From Cupriavidus nantongensis (lineage in GTDB: Bacteria; Pseudomonadota; Gammaproteobacteria; Burkholderiales; Burkholderiaceae), in contig NZ_CP014845.1 in assembly GCF_001598055.1 (NCBI RefSeq), positions 1,364,001-1,428,000 on the forward strand: a stretch of 64,000 nucleotides of DNA. Reading direction: 5' to 3'. The notes under the pieces were generated by a model. It had not been told where the DNA came from. It saw nothing but the letters and a program-made list of their open reading frames with translations, and made no database searches. Shown in pieces: positions 1-8,874 of the stretch; positions within the stretch are counted from its first letter, which is position 1, and each line of letters opens with the position of its first letter. The position numbers were made by a program, and so were the translations under genes.

Positions 1-1
1 G

Positions 2-1426
2 GGCTCGCCCGCCGTATGCGCGCGCGGGCTGTCCGTCACGCCGCAAACGCTGACGCTGCCGCTTGCCGGCGAATCCGACCTGGCCGCCATGGAGGGCATG
101 CTGGTACGGTTGCCACAGACGCTGACCGTCAGCGATGCCCACGAACTGGGCCGTTATGGCACCTTGGTGCTGAGCCACGGGCGCCCCATCGCGCCCACGC
201 AACAGGCACTGCCGGGGCCGGCTGCGCGGCAAGCCGCCGCCGCCAACGCACGCAACCGCTTGTTGCTCGACGATGGCTCGACACGCCAGTTTCCTGCCGT
301 GGTGCCCTACCCGCCCCCGCGACTCTCGCCAGCGCATCCGGTACGCGCCGGCGATACCGTCACCGGCGTGCAGGGGGTGCTGGAGCGACGGCACGGACAA
401 TGGCGGCTGCAGCCGGTACGCGGTGCCGGCGCACCGGCCTACCAGCACGCCAACCCGCGCCCCGCGGCACCGCCGCGGCATCCGGCCACCGCGCTGCGCG
501 TGGCGGCCTTTAATCTGCAGAACTACTTCAATGGCGATGGCCACGGCGGGGGCCTGGATGCGCCCGACAACCGCGGCGCGCCGGACACTGCAGCGCTGGC
601 ACGGCAACAGGCCAAGCTGGTGGCCGCGCTACGCGGCCTGGACGCCGACGTGATCGGCCTGATGGAAGTCCAGAACAATGGCTATGGCCCGACCGGCGCG
701 ATCCGCCAGCTCGCCACGCTGCTGGGGCCGGACTGGCGCGTGGCCGACCCAGGCACGCCCGCGCTCGGCACCGATGCCATCGCGGTCGGGCTGCTGTACA
801 ACGCCCGCACCGCGCTGCCCGCCGGCCGGGTGGCGACCACATGGCTGGGCGAGCGCAGCCGCCAGCCGCTGGCAGCCACGTTCCGCGCGGCGGCAGGTGG
901 CGCGCCGGTGACGGTGGTGGTCAACCATTTCAAATCCAAGAACTGCGTCGAGGCCGCCGGCGCGCAAGCCGACCAGCGCGACGGCCAGGGCTGCTGGAAT
1001 CCCGCGCGCGTGCAGGCCGCCGACACCCTTGCGCGCTGGCTGGGCACCGCGCCGACCGGCATCGCCGAAGCCGGCGTGCTGGTGATCGGCGACCTGAACA
1101 GCTACGCGATGGAAGACCCGATACGCCTGCTGGCACGACGCGGCTACGCCGACCTGGTCGCGCGCTTTGCCGGCCCGCACACCTACAGCTACGTCTACGC
1201 GGCGCAGGCCGGCTATCTGGACCATGTGCTTGCCGACGCCTCGGCCGCGGCGCAGGTGGTGGCCGTACATGCGTGGCATATCAATGCCGATGAGCCTGCG
1301 GCCTTCTCCTATGCCTCGGCCCCGGGCTCAGGCGCCGCGCCGGCCTTCTATGCGCATGACCCGTACCGGTCTTCCGATCACGATCCCCTGGTGGTCGATT
1401 TCGCCAACAGCCCGCGCGCCAGGTAG
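2..1426 (+). CDS. ExeM/NucH-like secreted nuclease, 5' end cut by window
   Basis: The frame is open from the first bases, so the start lies before the window; the Met at 89 is internal. The C-terminal two thirds is an endonuclease/exonuclease/phosphatase fold: VAAFNLQNYF opens it, LMEVQNNG holds the metal-binding Glu, VVNHFKSKN follows, then IGDLNSY, and SSDHDPLVV is the closing His/Asp motif. The preceding part looks like the OB-fold linker typical of ExeM and NucH. Members are exported, metal-dependent, sugar-nonspecific DNases that degrade extracellular DNA. No signal peptide can be judged because the N-terminus is missing. Its last 49 bases overlap the convergent DUF2127 gene. The family call is secure; substrate is inferred from the family. 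Confidence 0.9.
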   Translation, partial: GSPAVCARGLSVTPQTLTLPLAGESDLAAMEGMLVRLPQTLTVSDAHELGRYGTLVLSHGRPIAPTQQALPGPAARQAAAANARNRLLLDDGSTRQFPAVVPYPPPRLSPAHPVRAGDTVTGVQGVLERRHGQWRLQPVRGAGAPAYQHANPRPAAPPRHPATALRVAAFNLQNYFNGDGHGGGLDAPDNRGAPDTAALARQQAKLVAALRGLDADVIGLMEVQNNGYGPTGAIRQLATLLGPDWRVADPGTPALGTDAIAVGLLYNARTALPAGRVATTWLGERSRQPLAATFRAAAGGAPVTVVVNHFKSKNCVEAAGAQADQRDGQGCWNPARVQAADTLARWLGTAPTGIAEAGVLVIGDLNSYAMEDPIRLLARRGYADLVARFAGPHTYSYVYAAQAGYLDHVLADASAAAQVVAVHAWHINADEPAAFSYASAPGSGAAPAFYAHDPYRSSDHDPLVVDFANSPRAR

Positions 1427-1845
1427 AGCACCACCAGCAGGTTGGCCGCGGCCAGCGCGCCATGCAGCCAGCTGGGATGGACCAGGGCTTCGTACAGTTC
1501 CAGCGGGATGTAGATGCCGCCCGACCACACGCCGAGCCAGTTGCCCCAGGCCAGCCCGCGCCACAGCCCATAAGCTTCGGCAAAGCGCAGCAGCGCGTAG
1601 GCCGCGGCGGATGCACCGATAGCCCACAGGCGCGCGTTGTCGGGATGCTCGAGCAAGGACAGGAAGATGGTGGGATAGCGGCTGGCCGGATTGACGTGCC
1701 AGCGCTGGATGATGGCCTCGGCCAGCGCCTGGGCATCGCGATGCAGCAGTGCGGCCAGGCCGAGCCCGGCCACGATCACCAGCAGCCCCTTGGCCGCTTC
1801 GAACAACGCAATGCTCCTGAGGCCCAGTGCGCCCTGCTTTGCCAT
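1378..1845 (-). CDS. DUF2127 family integral membrane protein
   Basis: A 155-residue protein with a basic N-terminus and about four hydrophobic segments (roughly residues 10-35, 75-95, 100-120 and 125-148). The pattern LFEAAKGLLV near the start and WGNWLGVWSGGIYIPLE in the second half match DUF2127, a family of small inner-membrane proteins of unknown function. The ATG at 1845 is chosen because the frame starts cleanly there and the hydrophobic helix follows directly. Its 3' end runs 49 bp into the end of the nuclease gene on the other strand. No biochemical role can be assigned. Confidence 0.8.
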   Translation of the reverse strand: MAKQGALGLRSIALFEAAKGLLVIVAGLGLAALLHRDAQALAEAIIQRWHVNPASRYPTIFLSLLEHPDNARLWAIGASAAAYALLRFAEAYGLWRGLAWGNWLGVWSGGIYIPLELYEALVHPSWLHGALAAANLLVVLYLARGLLAKSTTRGS

Positions 1846-1924
1846 GCGGTATCTCCGGTCGATGCAAGTCCTGCAAAGCCGGTATTGTGCAATATCGGGA
1901 GCGGGATCGTGACCGGGTCGCGCG

Positions 1925-2491
1925 CTATGGCGCAGGCTGGGCCTCCAGCAGCGACTTGAGCCGGCGCACGGCTTCGGTGGACTCGGCCTGGAGCTGGTCG
2001 CGCAGCGTCAGCCAGTTGATCAGTGCGAACAGCAGCGTCGGCGAGCGGTAGCGGAACTCCCGCTCGAAGCGGGTGCGCTCGGCCGATGGCGTCAGCGACG
2101 GCGACATCGCCGGCGTCAGCCGGTAGGTAATGGTGCCGACGCGGTGGCCCGCGGCCACGCCCTCGATCGACCACGTGCGTGGCGGCTGGCTTTCGATCAC
2201 GGTCCAGACCACCACGCCGCCGCGCCGGGCCAGCATGAAGGTCTCGGCCACACGCTCGCCGCGCTCGAGCGGATGGTCGGTCGCGCCCGCCACCGCCAGC
2301 GACGCCGGATGCCAGGCGGGCCAATGGCGCGGCGTTGCAACAAAATCGAAGACCTGCGCCGGCGGGCGCGAGATCACCACCTCGTCATGGATCGCGGTGC
2401 GGTCCAGCCCCGGCAGCGGCGCCACCAGCGCGCCCACGGTGAGCGCGGCGAAGACGAACCCCCAGAGCAGTTTCCTGTGTCGGACAAGCAT
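1925..2491 (-). CDS. SRPBCC (polyketide cyclase/START-like) family protein
   Basis: A 188-residue protein if started at the ATG at 2491. A longer frame to 2551 adds a poorly coding, repeat-derived segment. Residues 5-25 form one hydrophobic segment, so it is probably membrane-anchored or exported. The body has the SRPBCC signature: a strand leading into RPPAQVFDFVATPRHWPAWHP, then alternating strands (VVWTVIESQPPRTWSI) and a C-terminal long helix (LRDQLQAESTEAVRRLKSLLEA). The fold binds hydrophobic ligands in a deep cavity; the ligand is unknown. It lies 57 bp before the frame of the RND outer membrane factor on the same strand but has no functional tie visible. Confidence 0.75.
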   Translation of the reverse strand: MLVRHRKLLWGFVFAALTVGALVAPLPGLDRTAIHDEVVISRPPAQVFDFVATPRHWPAWHPASLAVAGATDHPLERGERVAETFMLARRGGVVVWTVIESQPPRTWSIEGVAAGHRVGTITYRLTPAMSPSLTPSAERTRFEREFRYRSPTLLFALINWLTLRDQLQAESTEAVRRLKSLLEAQPAP

Positions 2492-2500
2492 GGCGGCGGG

Positions 2501-2526
2501 ACCGGACGCAACCGGACGCAACCGGG
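2501..2526. repeat. short tandem repeat, 10-bp unit
   Basis: The unit accggacgca occurs twice in full and is followed by a partial third copy (accggg). It sits immediately upstream of the ATG chosen for the SRPBCC gene and is the reason the longer N-terminal extension of that gene is doubted. Confidence 0.7.
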
Positions 2527-2607
2527 AAGCACCCGTGCATCCCATGCGCATGGCGCGATGCTTACAGTGTAGTGACTGCCCGGCATCGCGCCAGTCCCGT
2601 GCGTGGC

Positions 2608-4155
2608 TTAGCGCGCCACCGGGGTGGCAGCGCCGTCGGCCGCAGGCGCCGGCGCCGTGGCCACCGTTGCCGGCAGCGGGCCCCAGCCCCCGCCCAGACG
2701 GCGCACCAGCGATACCGTGGCGGCCGCGCGCAGGCCGGCAACCTGGTTGGCCTCGCGCTGCGACTGCAGCACGGTACGGTCGGCATCGATCACCGTCAGG
2801 TAGTCGACCGCGCCCGCGTCATAGCGGCTGCGCGAAATCCGCGCCGCACGCTTCGCGCCGCCGAGTGCGCTGTCCAGCGCGCCGGCCTGCTGGCTGAGCC
2901 AGCGCACGTCCGCGAGGCTGTCTTCCACCTCGCGGAAGGCCACCAGCACGGTCTGGCGATAGCTTGCTACCGTTTCCTCGTGCGCGGCGCGGGCACCGGC
3001 CAGGTTGGCGCTGTTGCGGCCCCCGTCGAACACGGTCTGCGCGATGCTCGATCCGATCAGCGGCCCCAGCATCCAGGTGCGCGAGGACCACTTGAACAGG
3101 TTGGACAGGTCGGCCGATTCAAAGCCGAACAACCCGGTCAGCGTGATGCGCGGGAAAAACGCCGCCTTGGCCACGCCGATGCGCGCGTTGGCCGCCGCCA
3201 TCTGGCGCTCGGCCGCGGCGATGTCCGGGCGACGCTCCAGCAGTTCGGACGGCAGCCCGGCGGGGATCGCCACCGGCGCGGCATCGAACGGCCTGGACGG
3301 CAGCGCGAACGCCGCCGGCGGCACCCCGGTCAGCACCGCCAGGGCATGCTCCTGGTTGGCACGGCGGCGTTCGATGCCGGCCAGGTCGGCGCGCGCGGTG
3401 CCGAGTTCGGCTTCGGCACGTGCCGGATCGAGGTCGGTGGTTTCCCCGGCGTCATAGCGCTTCTTCAGCAGCGACAGCGCGTCCTCGCGCAGCCTGATGG
3501 TGGCTTTGAGCAGCTCGCGCTCGCTGTCCAGCGTGCGCAGCGCGAAATACGCCTGCGCCACGTCGGCCTGCAGCGCCAGCTGCACCGAGCGGTACAGGTC
3601 TTCGGCGGCCTCGCCTTCGGCGCGGGCGGCATTGACGCTGGACGCGACGCGGCCGAACAGGTCCAGCTCATAGCTGGCGAAGGCGCGCGCCTTCAGCACC
3701 GTCTGCGGCGGCACGCGGGTGCCGTCGGGCAAGCCTTGCGACGCCGCCGACGGCTGCGAGCGGGTCGGGTCCAGCCCCACGCTCAGCTGCGGATAGAGGT
3801 CCGCCTCGGTCGCGCCGGTAAAGGCGCGCGCCTGCTTCAGGCGGGCCGCGGCGATGGCGAGATCCTGGTTGGATTCGCCCGCAGCGGCGATCAGGCGGTC
3901 CAGTTCGGCGTCGCCGAAGATCTTCCACCATTCGCCGCGATGCTGGCCCTCGGCCGGCGTCGCGGTCTTCCATTGCGCGCCTTCGGCCTGGGCCGCCTCG
4001 GCTTCCTTGAAGGCCGGCACGGTGGCCGTCTCCGGCACCTTGTAGGTCGGCGCGAGCGAGCAGCCGGCCAGGATCAGCGCGGCGGCCAGCGTCGCCAGTT
4101 TCGGCAACCAGTAGTTTGTTGTCGACATTGCAGGGGCATTCATGTTGATCACCAT
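2608..4155 (-). CDS. RND efflux outer membrane factor, NodT/OprN-type lipoprotein
   Basis: A 515-residue outer membrane efflux protein that completes the tripartite pump encoded upstream. A lipoprotein signal is plain: a hydrophobic stretch ends in LILAGC, with the lipidated Cys at residue 32. Two OEP repeats follow, with the usual long helices (LAIAAARLKQARAF, ATRADLAGIERRRANQ) and the conserved RPDIAAAERQMAAANARIGVAKAAFFP block near residue 330. The ATG at 4155 overlaps the TAA of the permease gene (TAATG), which suggests translational coupling. ATGs at 4143 and 4128 are possible and would also keep the signal. The channel spans the outer membrane and docks on the adaptor. Confidence 0.92.
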   Translation of the reverse strand: MVINMNAPAMSTTNYWLPKLATLAAALILAGCSLAPTYKVPETATVPAFKEAEAAQAEGAQWKTATPAEGQHRGEWWKIFGDAELDRLIAAAGESNQDLAIAAARLKQARAFTGATEADLYPQLSVGLDPTRSQPSAASQGLPDGTRVPPQTVLKARAFASYELDLFGRVASSVNAARAEGEAAEDLYRSVQLALQADVAQAYFALRTLDSERELLKATIRLREDALSLLKKRYDAGETTDLDPARAEAELGTARADLAGIERRRANQEHALAVLTGVPPAAFALPSRPFDAAPVAIPAGLPSELLERRPDIAAAERQMAAANARIGVAKAAFFPRITLTGLFGFESADLSNLFKWSSRTWMLGPLIGSSIAQTVFDGGRNSANLAGARAAHEETVASYRQTVLVAFREVEDSLADVRWLSQQAGALDSALGGAKRAARISRSRYDAGAVDYLTVIDADRTVLQSQREANQVAGLRAAATVSLVRRLGGGWGPLPATVATAPAPAADGAATPVAR

Positions 4156-7100
4156 TATTCAGCCGATGCGGTCAGGCGGGCGGAGCCCTGCTCCTGCGTC
4201 GCCGCGCGGCGCTGGCCACGCGTGGCCAGCAGCCGCAGCGCCACGTAGAACACCGGCGTCAGGAACAGCCCGAAGAAGGTCACGCCAAGCATGCCGGCGA
4301 ACACCGCCACGCCCATCGCATGGCGCATCTCGGCGCCGGCGCCGGTGGAGATCACCAGCGGCACCACGCCCATGATGAACGCGAACGACGTCATCAGGAT
4401 CGGGCGCAGGCGCAGGCGGCTGGCCTCGATCGCGGCCTGCACCACGGTGCGGCCGTGATGCTCCAGCTCGCGCGCAAACTCGACGATCAGGATCGCGTTC
4501 TTCGCTGACAAGCCCACCAGCACGATAAAGCCGATCTGCGTGAAGATGTTGTTGTCGCCCTGCGTCAGCCACACCCCGGTCATTGCCGCCAGCAGGCTCA
4601 TCGGCACGATCAGGATCACCGCCAGCGGCAGCGTCAGGCTCTCGTACTGGGCAGCCAGCACCAGGAACACCAGCAGCACGCACAGCGGGAAGATCCAGAT
4701 CCCGGCATTGCCGGCCAGGATGTCCTGGTAGGTCAGCTCGGTCCATTCGAACTTGATGCCCTTGGGCAGCGTTTCCGCGGCGATGCGCTCGGCGGCGGCC
4801 TGCGCCTGGCCCGACGAGAAGCCGGGCGCGGGCCCGCCGTTCATGTCGGCGGCGGTAAAGCCGTTGTAGCGCACCACGCTGTCCGGACCGAAGCCCTGCT
4901 TCACCTGCACCAGCGACGACAGCGGCACCATGTCGCCGGCGGCGTTGCGCGTCTTCAGCTGCAGGATGTCCTCGGCATGGGCGCGGAACGGCGCATCGGC
5001 CTGCACCTTGACCTGGTAGGTCCGGCCGAACTTGTTGAAGTCATTGACATAGGCCGAACCCAGGTAAGTCTGCAGCGTGTCGAACACGTCCGTCACCGGC
5101 ACGCCCAGCTGCTTGGCCTTGACGCGGTCCAGCCTGACGTCGAGCTGCGGCACGTTGACCTGGTAGTTGCTGAAGATGCCGGTCAGCTCGGGCGTGGCGC
5201 GCGCCTTGTTGGCGAACGCATTGGTGGCCTCGAACAGCGCGTCATAGCCCAGCGCGGCACGGTCCTCGATCATCAGCTTGAAGCCGCCGATGGTGCCCAG
5301 GCCCTGCACGGGCGGCGGCGGGAACACCGCGATGAAGGCATCCTGGATCGCCGCGTACTTCTGGTTCAGCTCGGCCGCGATGGCCGCGCCGCCCAGCTCG
5401 GCGCTCTTGCGGTCCTCGAACGGCTTGAGCGTGGCGAACACGATGCCGGCGCTCGGGCTGTTGGTGAAGCCGTTGATCGACAGGCCCGGGAAGGCCACCG
5501 CCGATTCGACGCCCGGATGCTTGAGCGCGATGTCGCTCATCTTGCGGATCACGTCTTCGGTGCGGTCCAGCGTGGCGCCGTCAGGCAGCTTGGCAAAGCC
5601 CACCAGGTACTGCTTGTCCTGCGCCGGCACGAAGCCCTTGGGCACCAGCTGGAACACGCCCCAGGTCAGCGCCAGCATCACCGCATAGACGCCAAACACC
5701 GAACCCTTGCGGCGGATCACGCCCTTCACGCCGCGGCCATAGCTCTCGGCGCTGCGGCCGAAGAACTTGTTGAAGCGCTTGAAGAAGCCGCCGAAGACGC
5801 GGTCCATCCAGCGCGACAGCCAGTCCTTGGGCGCGTCATGGCTCTTGAGCAGCAGCGCCGACAGCGCCGGCGACAGCGTCAGCGAGTTGAACGCCGAGAT
5901 GATGGTCGAGATCGAGATGGTCAGCGCGAACTGCTTGTAGAACTGCCCGGTCAGGCCGGTCATGAAGGCCAGCGGCACGAACACGGCGATCAGCGTCAGC
6001 GCGATGGCGATGATGGGGCCGCTGACCTCGCGCATGGCCTTGTAGGTGGCCTCCTTCGGCGTCAGCCCTTCCTCGATATTGCGCTCGACGTTCTCCACCA
6101 CCACGATCGCGTCATCGACCACGATGCCGATCGCCAGCACCAGCCCGAACAGCGACAGCGCATTGATCGAGAAGCCGAACAGATGCATCAGGCCGAAGGT
6201 ACCGACGATCGACACCGGCACCGCCAGCAGCGGGATGATCGACGCGCGCCAGGTCTGCAGGAACAGGATCACCACCAGCACCACCAGCGCAATCGCCTCG
6301 AACAGCGTGTGCGTGACCGCCTCGATCGAGTGGCGCACGAACTGCGTCGGGTCATAGACGATGCTGTAGTCGATGCCGTCGGGGAAGTTCTGCTTCAGCT
6401 CTTCCATGGTCTTGCGCACGTCATCCGAGATCTGGATGGCGTTGGAGCCTGGTGCCTGGAAGATGGGAATCGCCACCGCCGGCTTGTTGTCGAGCAGCGA
6501 GCGCAACGCGTATTCCGACGCGCCCAGCTCGATGCGGGCGACGTCCTTCAGGTAGGTCACGGCGCCGTCGGCGGAGGTGCGCACGACGATATCGCCGAAC
6601 TCTTCCACCGTGCTCAGGCGGCCCTGCGCATTGACCGACAGCTGCAGGTCGGCGCCCGGCAGCGACGGCGACTGGCCGATCACGCCGGCCGCCACCTGCA
6701 CGTTCTGCTCGCGGATGGCCTTGATCACGTCGCCGGTGGCCAGCTGGCGCTCGGCCATCTTTTCCGGGTTGAGCCACACGCGCATGGCGTAGTCGCCCGA
6801 GCCGAACAGCTGCACCTGGCCCACGCCCTGCAGGCGCGCCAGCCGGTCCTTGACGTTGATCACCGCGTAGTTGCGCAGGTAGGTCATGTCATAGCGGTCG
6901 TTGGGCGAGACCAGGTGGACCACCATGGTCAGGTCCGGCGAACTCTTGACCGTGGTGATGCCAAGCCGCCGCACGTCTTCCGGCAGCCGCGGCTCGGCCT
7001 GCGAGACGCGGTTCTGCACCAGCTGCTGTGCCTTGTCCGGGTCGGTGCCCAGCTTGAAGGTCACGGTCAGCGTGAGCAGGCCGTCGCTGTTGGACTGCGA

Positions 7101-7343
7101 CGACATGTACAGCATGTCCTCGACGCCGTTGATCTGCTCTTCCAGCGGCGACGCCACGGTTTCGGCGATCACCTTGGGGTTGGCGCCCGGATACTGCGCG
7201 CGCACCACCACCGACGGCGGCACCACTTCCGGGTACTCCGAGATCGGCAGCTTGAACATCGAGATGGCGCCGATCAGGAAGATCAGCACCGACAGCACCC
7301 CCGCGAAGATGGGGCGGTCGATAAAGAATTTTGAGAGATTCAT
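4155..7343 (-). CDS. RND multidrug efflux permease, HAE1 family (MexF/AcrB-like)
   Basis: A full-length 1062-residue inner-membrane proton/drug antiporter. It opens MNLSKFFIDRPIFAGVLSV, the standard first membrane helix. It has the duplicated architecture of six helices plus a large periplasmic loop, twice. The proton-relay pair is visible in IGIVVDDAIVVVENVER (AcrB Asp407/Asp408 region). The motif FIVLVGLSAKNAILIVEFARE in the second half is also typical. It pumps hydrophobic and amphiphilic drugs from periplasm and inner membrane through the partner channel. It lies 101 bp after the adaptor gene and overlaps the channel gene. Order adaptor-permease-channel matches mexEF-oprN. Confidence 0.96.
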   Translation of the reverse strand: MNLSKFFIDRPIFAGVLSVLIFLIGAISMFKLPISEYPEVVPPSVVVRAQYPGANPKVIAETVASPLEEQINGVEDMLYMSSQSNSDGLLTLTVTFKLGTDPDKAQQLVQNRVSQAEPRLPEDVRRLGITTVKSSPDLTMVVHLVSPNDRYDMTYLRNYAVINVKDRLARLQGVGQVQLFGSGDYAMRVWLNPEKMAERQLATGDVIKAIREQNVQVAAGVIGQSPSLPGADLQLSVNAQGRLSTVEEFGDIVVRTSADGAVTYLKDVARIELGASEYALRSLLDNKPAVAIPIFQAPGSNAIQISDDVRKTMEELKQNFPDGIDYSIVYDPTQFVRHSIEAVTHTLFEAIALVVLVVILFLQTWRASIIPLLAVPVSIVGTFGLMHLFGFSINALSLFGLVLAIGIVVDDAIVVVENVERNIEEGLTPKEATYKAMREVSGPIIAIALTLIAVFVPLAFMTGLTGQFYKQFALTISISTIISAFNSLTLSPALSALLLKSHDAPKDWLSRWMDRVFGGFFKRFNKFFGRSAESYGRGVKGVIRRKGSVFGVYAVMLALTWGVFQLVPKGFVPAQDKQYLVGFAKLPDGATLDRTEDVIRKMSDIALKHPGVESAVAFPGLSINGFTNSPSAGIVFATLKPFEDRKSAELGGAAIAAELNQKYAAIQDAFIAVFPPPPVQGLGTIGGFKLMIEDRAALGYDALFEATNAFANKARATPELTGIFSNYQVNVPQLDVRLDRVKAKQLGVPVTDVFDTLQTYLGSAYVNDFNKFGRTYQVKVQADAPFRAHAEDILQLKTRNAAGDMVPLSSLVQVKQGFGPDSVVRYNGFTAADMNGGPAPGFSSGQAQAAAERIAAETLPKGIKFEWTELTYQDILAGNAGIWIFPLCVLLVFLVLAAQYESLTLPLAVILIVPMSLLAAMTGVWLTQGDNNIFTQIGFIVLVGLSAKNAILIVEFARELEHHGRTVVQAAIEASRLRLRPILMTSFAFIMGVVPLVISTGAGAEMRHAMGVAVFAGMLGVTFFGLFLTPVFYVALRLLATRGQRRAATQEQGSARLTASAE

Positions 7344-7444
7344 GTTGGTCTCTGCTAAAAGCGCTCCCCTGGCGGCCCGCTCGTGGCGGGCACCATCAAT
7401 AGCCTGGGGAACGATGCAAAACTAGGGGCGCTGGGTGTGCGGGC

Positions 7445-8686
7445 TCAACTCACCGGCTTCGCGTCCGCGTCGCCCTTCTCGCTCGCGGCCTGCTTGCGGT
7501 CAGGCGCTGCCGGGCGCGGTTCCAGTTCGCTGCGGTAGGCCATGGCCACCGTCTTGGGCTGCACCGTGTCGCCCGGGCGCACGCGCTGCAGGCCATTGAC
7601 GACGATGTTCTCGCCCGGATTGAGCCCCTTGCGGATCACGCGCAGGCCTTCATAGTTGGGCCCGAGCTCGACTTCGCGGTAGACCAGCTTGTTGGCCTTG
7701 TCGACCACCAGCACGAACTTCTTGCCCTGGTCGGTGCCGACCGCACGGTCGTTGACCAGCACCGCCGCATGCGGCGCGCCGCCGCCCATCTTGACCTTGG
7801 CGTACAGGCCCGGCAGCAGGCGGCCGTCGTCGTTGCCGAACACCGCGCGCACGCGGATGGTGCCGCTGCGCGTATCGAGCCGGTTGTCGACCGACTGGAT
7901 CTTGCCTTGATGCGGATGGCCGTCTTCGTTTGCCAGGCCCAGGAAGACCGGCAGGTTGGCCTGTCCGCCGCCGGCGCCGGGAGCGGTGTAGCGCAGGTAG
8001 CTCTGCTCGTCGATCTCGAAGCTGGCGTAAATAGGCGACACCGACACCACCGTGGTCAGCGGCGGCGTCGCCACGCCGGGCGCCACCAGGTTGCCCACCG
8101 TGATCTCGGCGCGCGACACGCGGCCGGACACCGGCGCGGTGATGCGGGTGTAGGCCAGGTTCAGGCGCGCGGTTTCCAGCTGTGCCTGCGCGGCGCGCAC
8201 GTTGGCGCCGGTTTCGCGCGCGGCATGGATGCGCTCGTCGAACTCGCGCCGCGAGATCGCGTTGTCGTCCAGCAGGCGCTGGGCGCGCTCGCCCTCGCTC
8301 TTGGCGTGGGCCGCGCGCACCTGCGCCGCGGCCAGCGCGGCCTCGGCGCGTGCCACCTCCGCGGCATAAGGCCGCGGGTCGATGGTGAAGAGCGGATCGC
8401 CCTTCTTCACCAGCGCGCCTTCGCGGAAGTGCACGGCATCGATGGTGCCGCCGACGCGCGGGCGGATCTCGACCCGGTCCACCGCTTCCAGGCGGCCGGA
8501 GAATTCATCCCACTCGGTGATGGTCTGCCCGACCACCGCGGCCACCTCGATGGCCGGCGCCGGCGGCGGCGTATTGGCGTGCGCTTCGCCGCTGTGCCAC
8601 GGGCGCAGGATCGAACCGGCCACGCCGGCACCGAGCACCACGACGATGGCGAGGGCAATCAGGGTACGTCGCTTCTGCTGCTGCAT
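7445..8686 (-). CDS. RND efflux periplasmic adaptor (MexE/AcrA-like)
   Basis: A 413-residue membrane fusion protein. Residues 7-25 form the N-terminal membrane anchor or signal. No lipobox Cys follows, so unlike AcrA it is probably not lipidated. The biotinyl-lipoyl halves are seen at VEIRPRVGGTIDAVHFREG and at LAYTRITAPVSGRVSRAE. Between them lies the alpha-hairpin (about residues 105-170) that contacts the outer membrane channel. The C-terminal membrane-proximal domain contains NPGENIVVNGLQRVRPGDTV. First gene of the pump operon. The LysR gene about 1.6 kb upstream on the other strand is a possible MexT-like controller. Confidence 0.95.
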   Translation of the reverse strand: MQQQKRRTLIALAIVVVLGAGVAGSILRPWHSGEAHANTPPPAPAIEVAAVVGQTITEWDEFSGRLEAVDRVEIRPRVGGTIDAVHFREGALVKKGDPLFTIDPRPYAAEVARAEAALAAAQVRAAHAKSEGERAQRLLDDNAISRREFDERIHAARETGANVRAAQAQLETARLNLAYTRITAPVSGRVSRAEITVGNLVAPGVATPPLTTVVSVSPIYASFEIDEQSYLRYTAPGAGGGQANLPVFLGLANEDGHPHQGKIQSVDNRLDTRSGTIRVRAVFGNDDGRLLPGLYAKVKMGGGAPHAAVLVNDRAVGTDQGKKFVLVVDKANKLVYREVELGPNYEGLRVIRKGLNPGENIVVNGLQRVRPGDTVQPKTVAMAYRSELEPRPAAPDRKQAASEKGDADAKPVS

Positions 8687-8874
8687 TTCTCAAACTCCTG
8701 GATCGGGTTTTCTTCAACCGGAAAAGCAAATGGCCGAACGCCGCCTGCCGGTCCGCGCGGGCGGATCGGAACCATGGTCAAGCTGATGGTCGGACTTGGG
8801 ACCGCGCGCATCACTGCGCGCTACGGTCCTGGCTCTGGCCGAAACAGAGCCGGCTGGCGGTTGTCTGGAGCGGC

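Noticed and set aside
4977..7334. A 785-codon open frame antisense to the RND permease
   Set aside because: Its translation is Arg/His/Gln-rich without any domain pattern, and the other strand encodes a complete RND permease. Long antisense frames are expected at this GC content.
8799..8829. Terminator after the hydrolase-like gene
   Set aside because: An imperfect GC-rich inverted repeat with a three-base bulge and no U-run; too weak to call in such GC-rich DNA.
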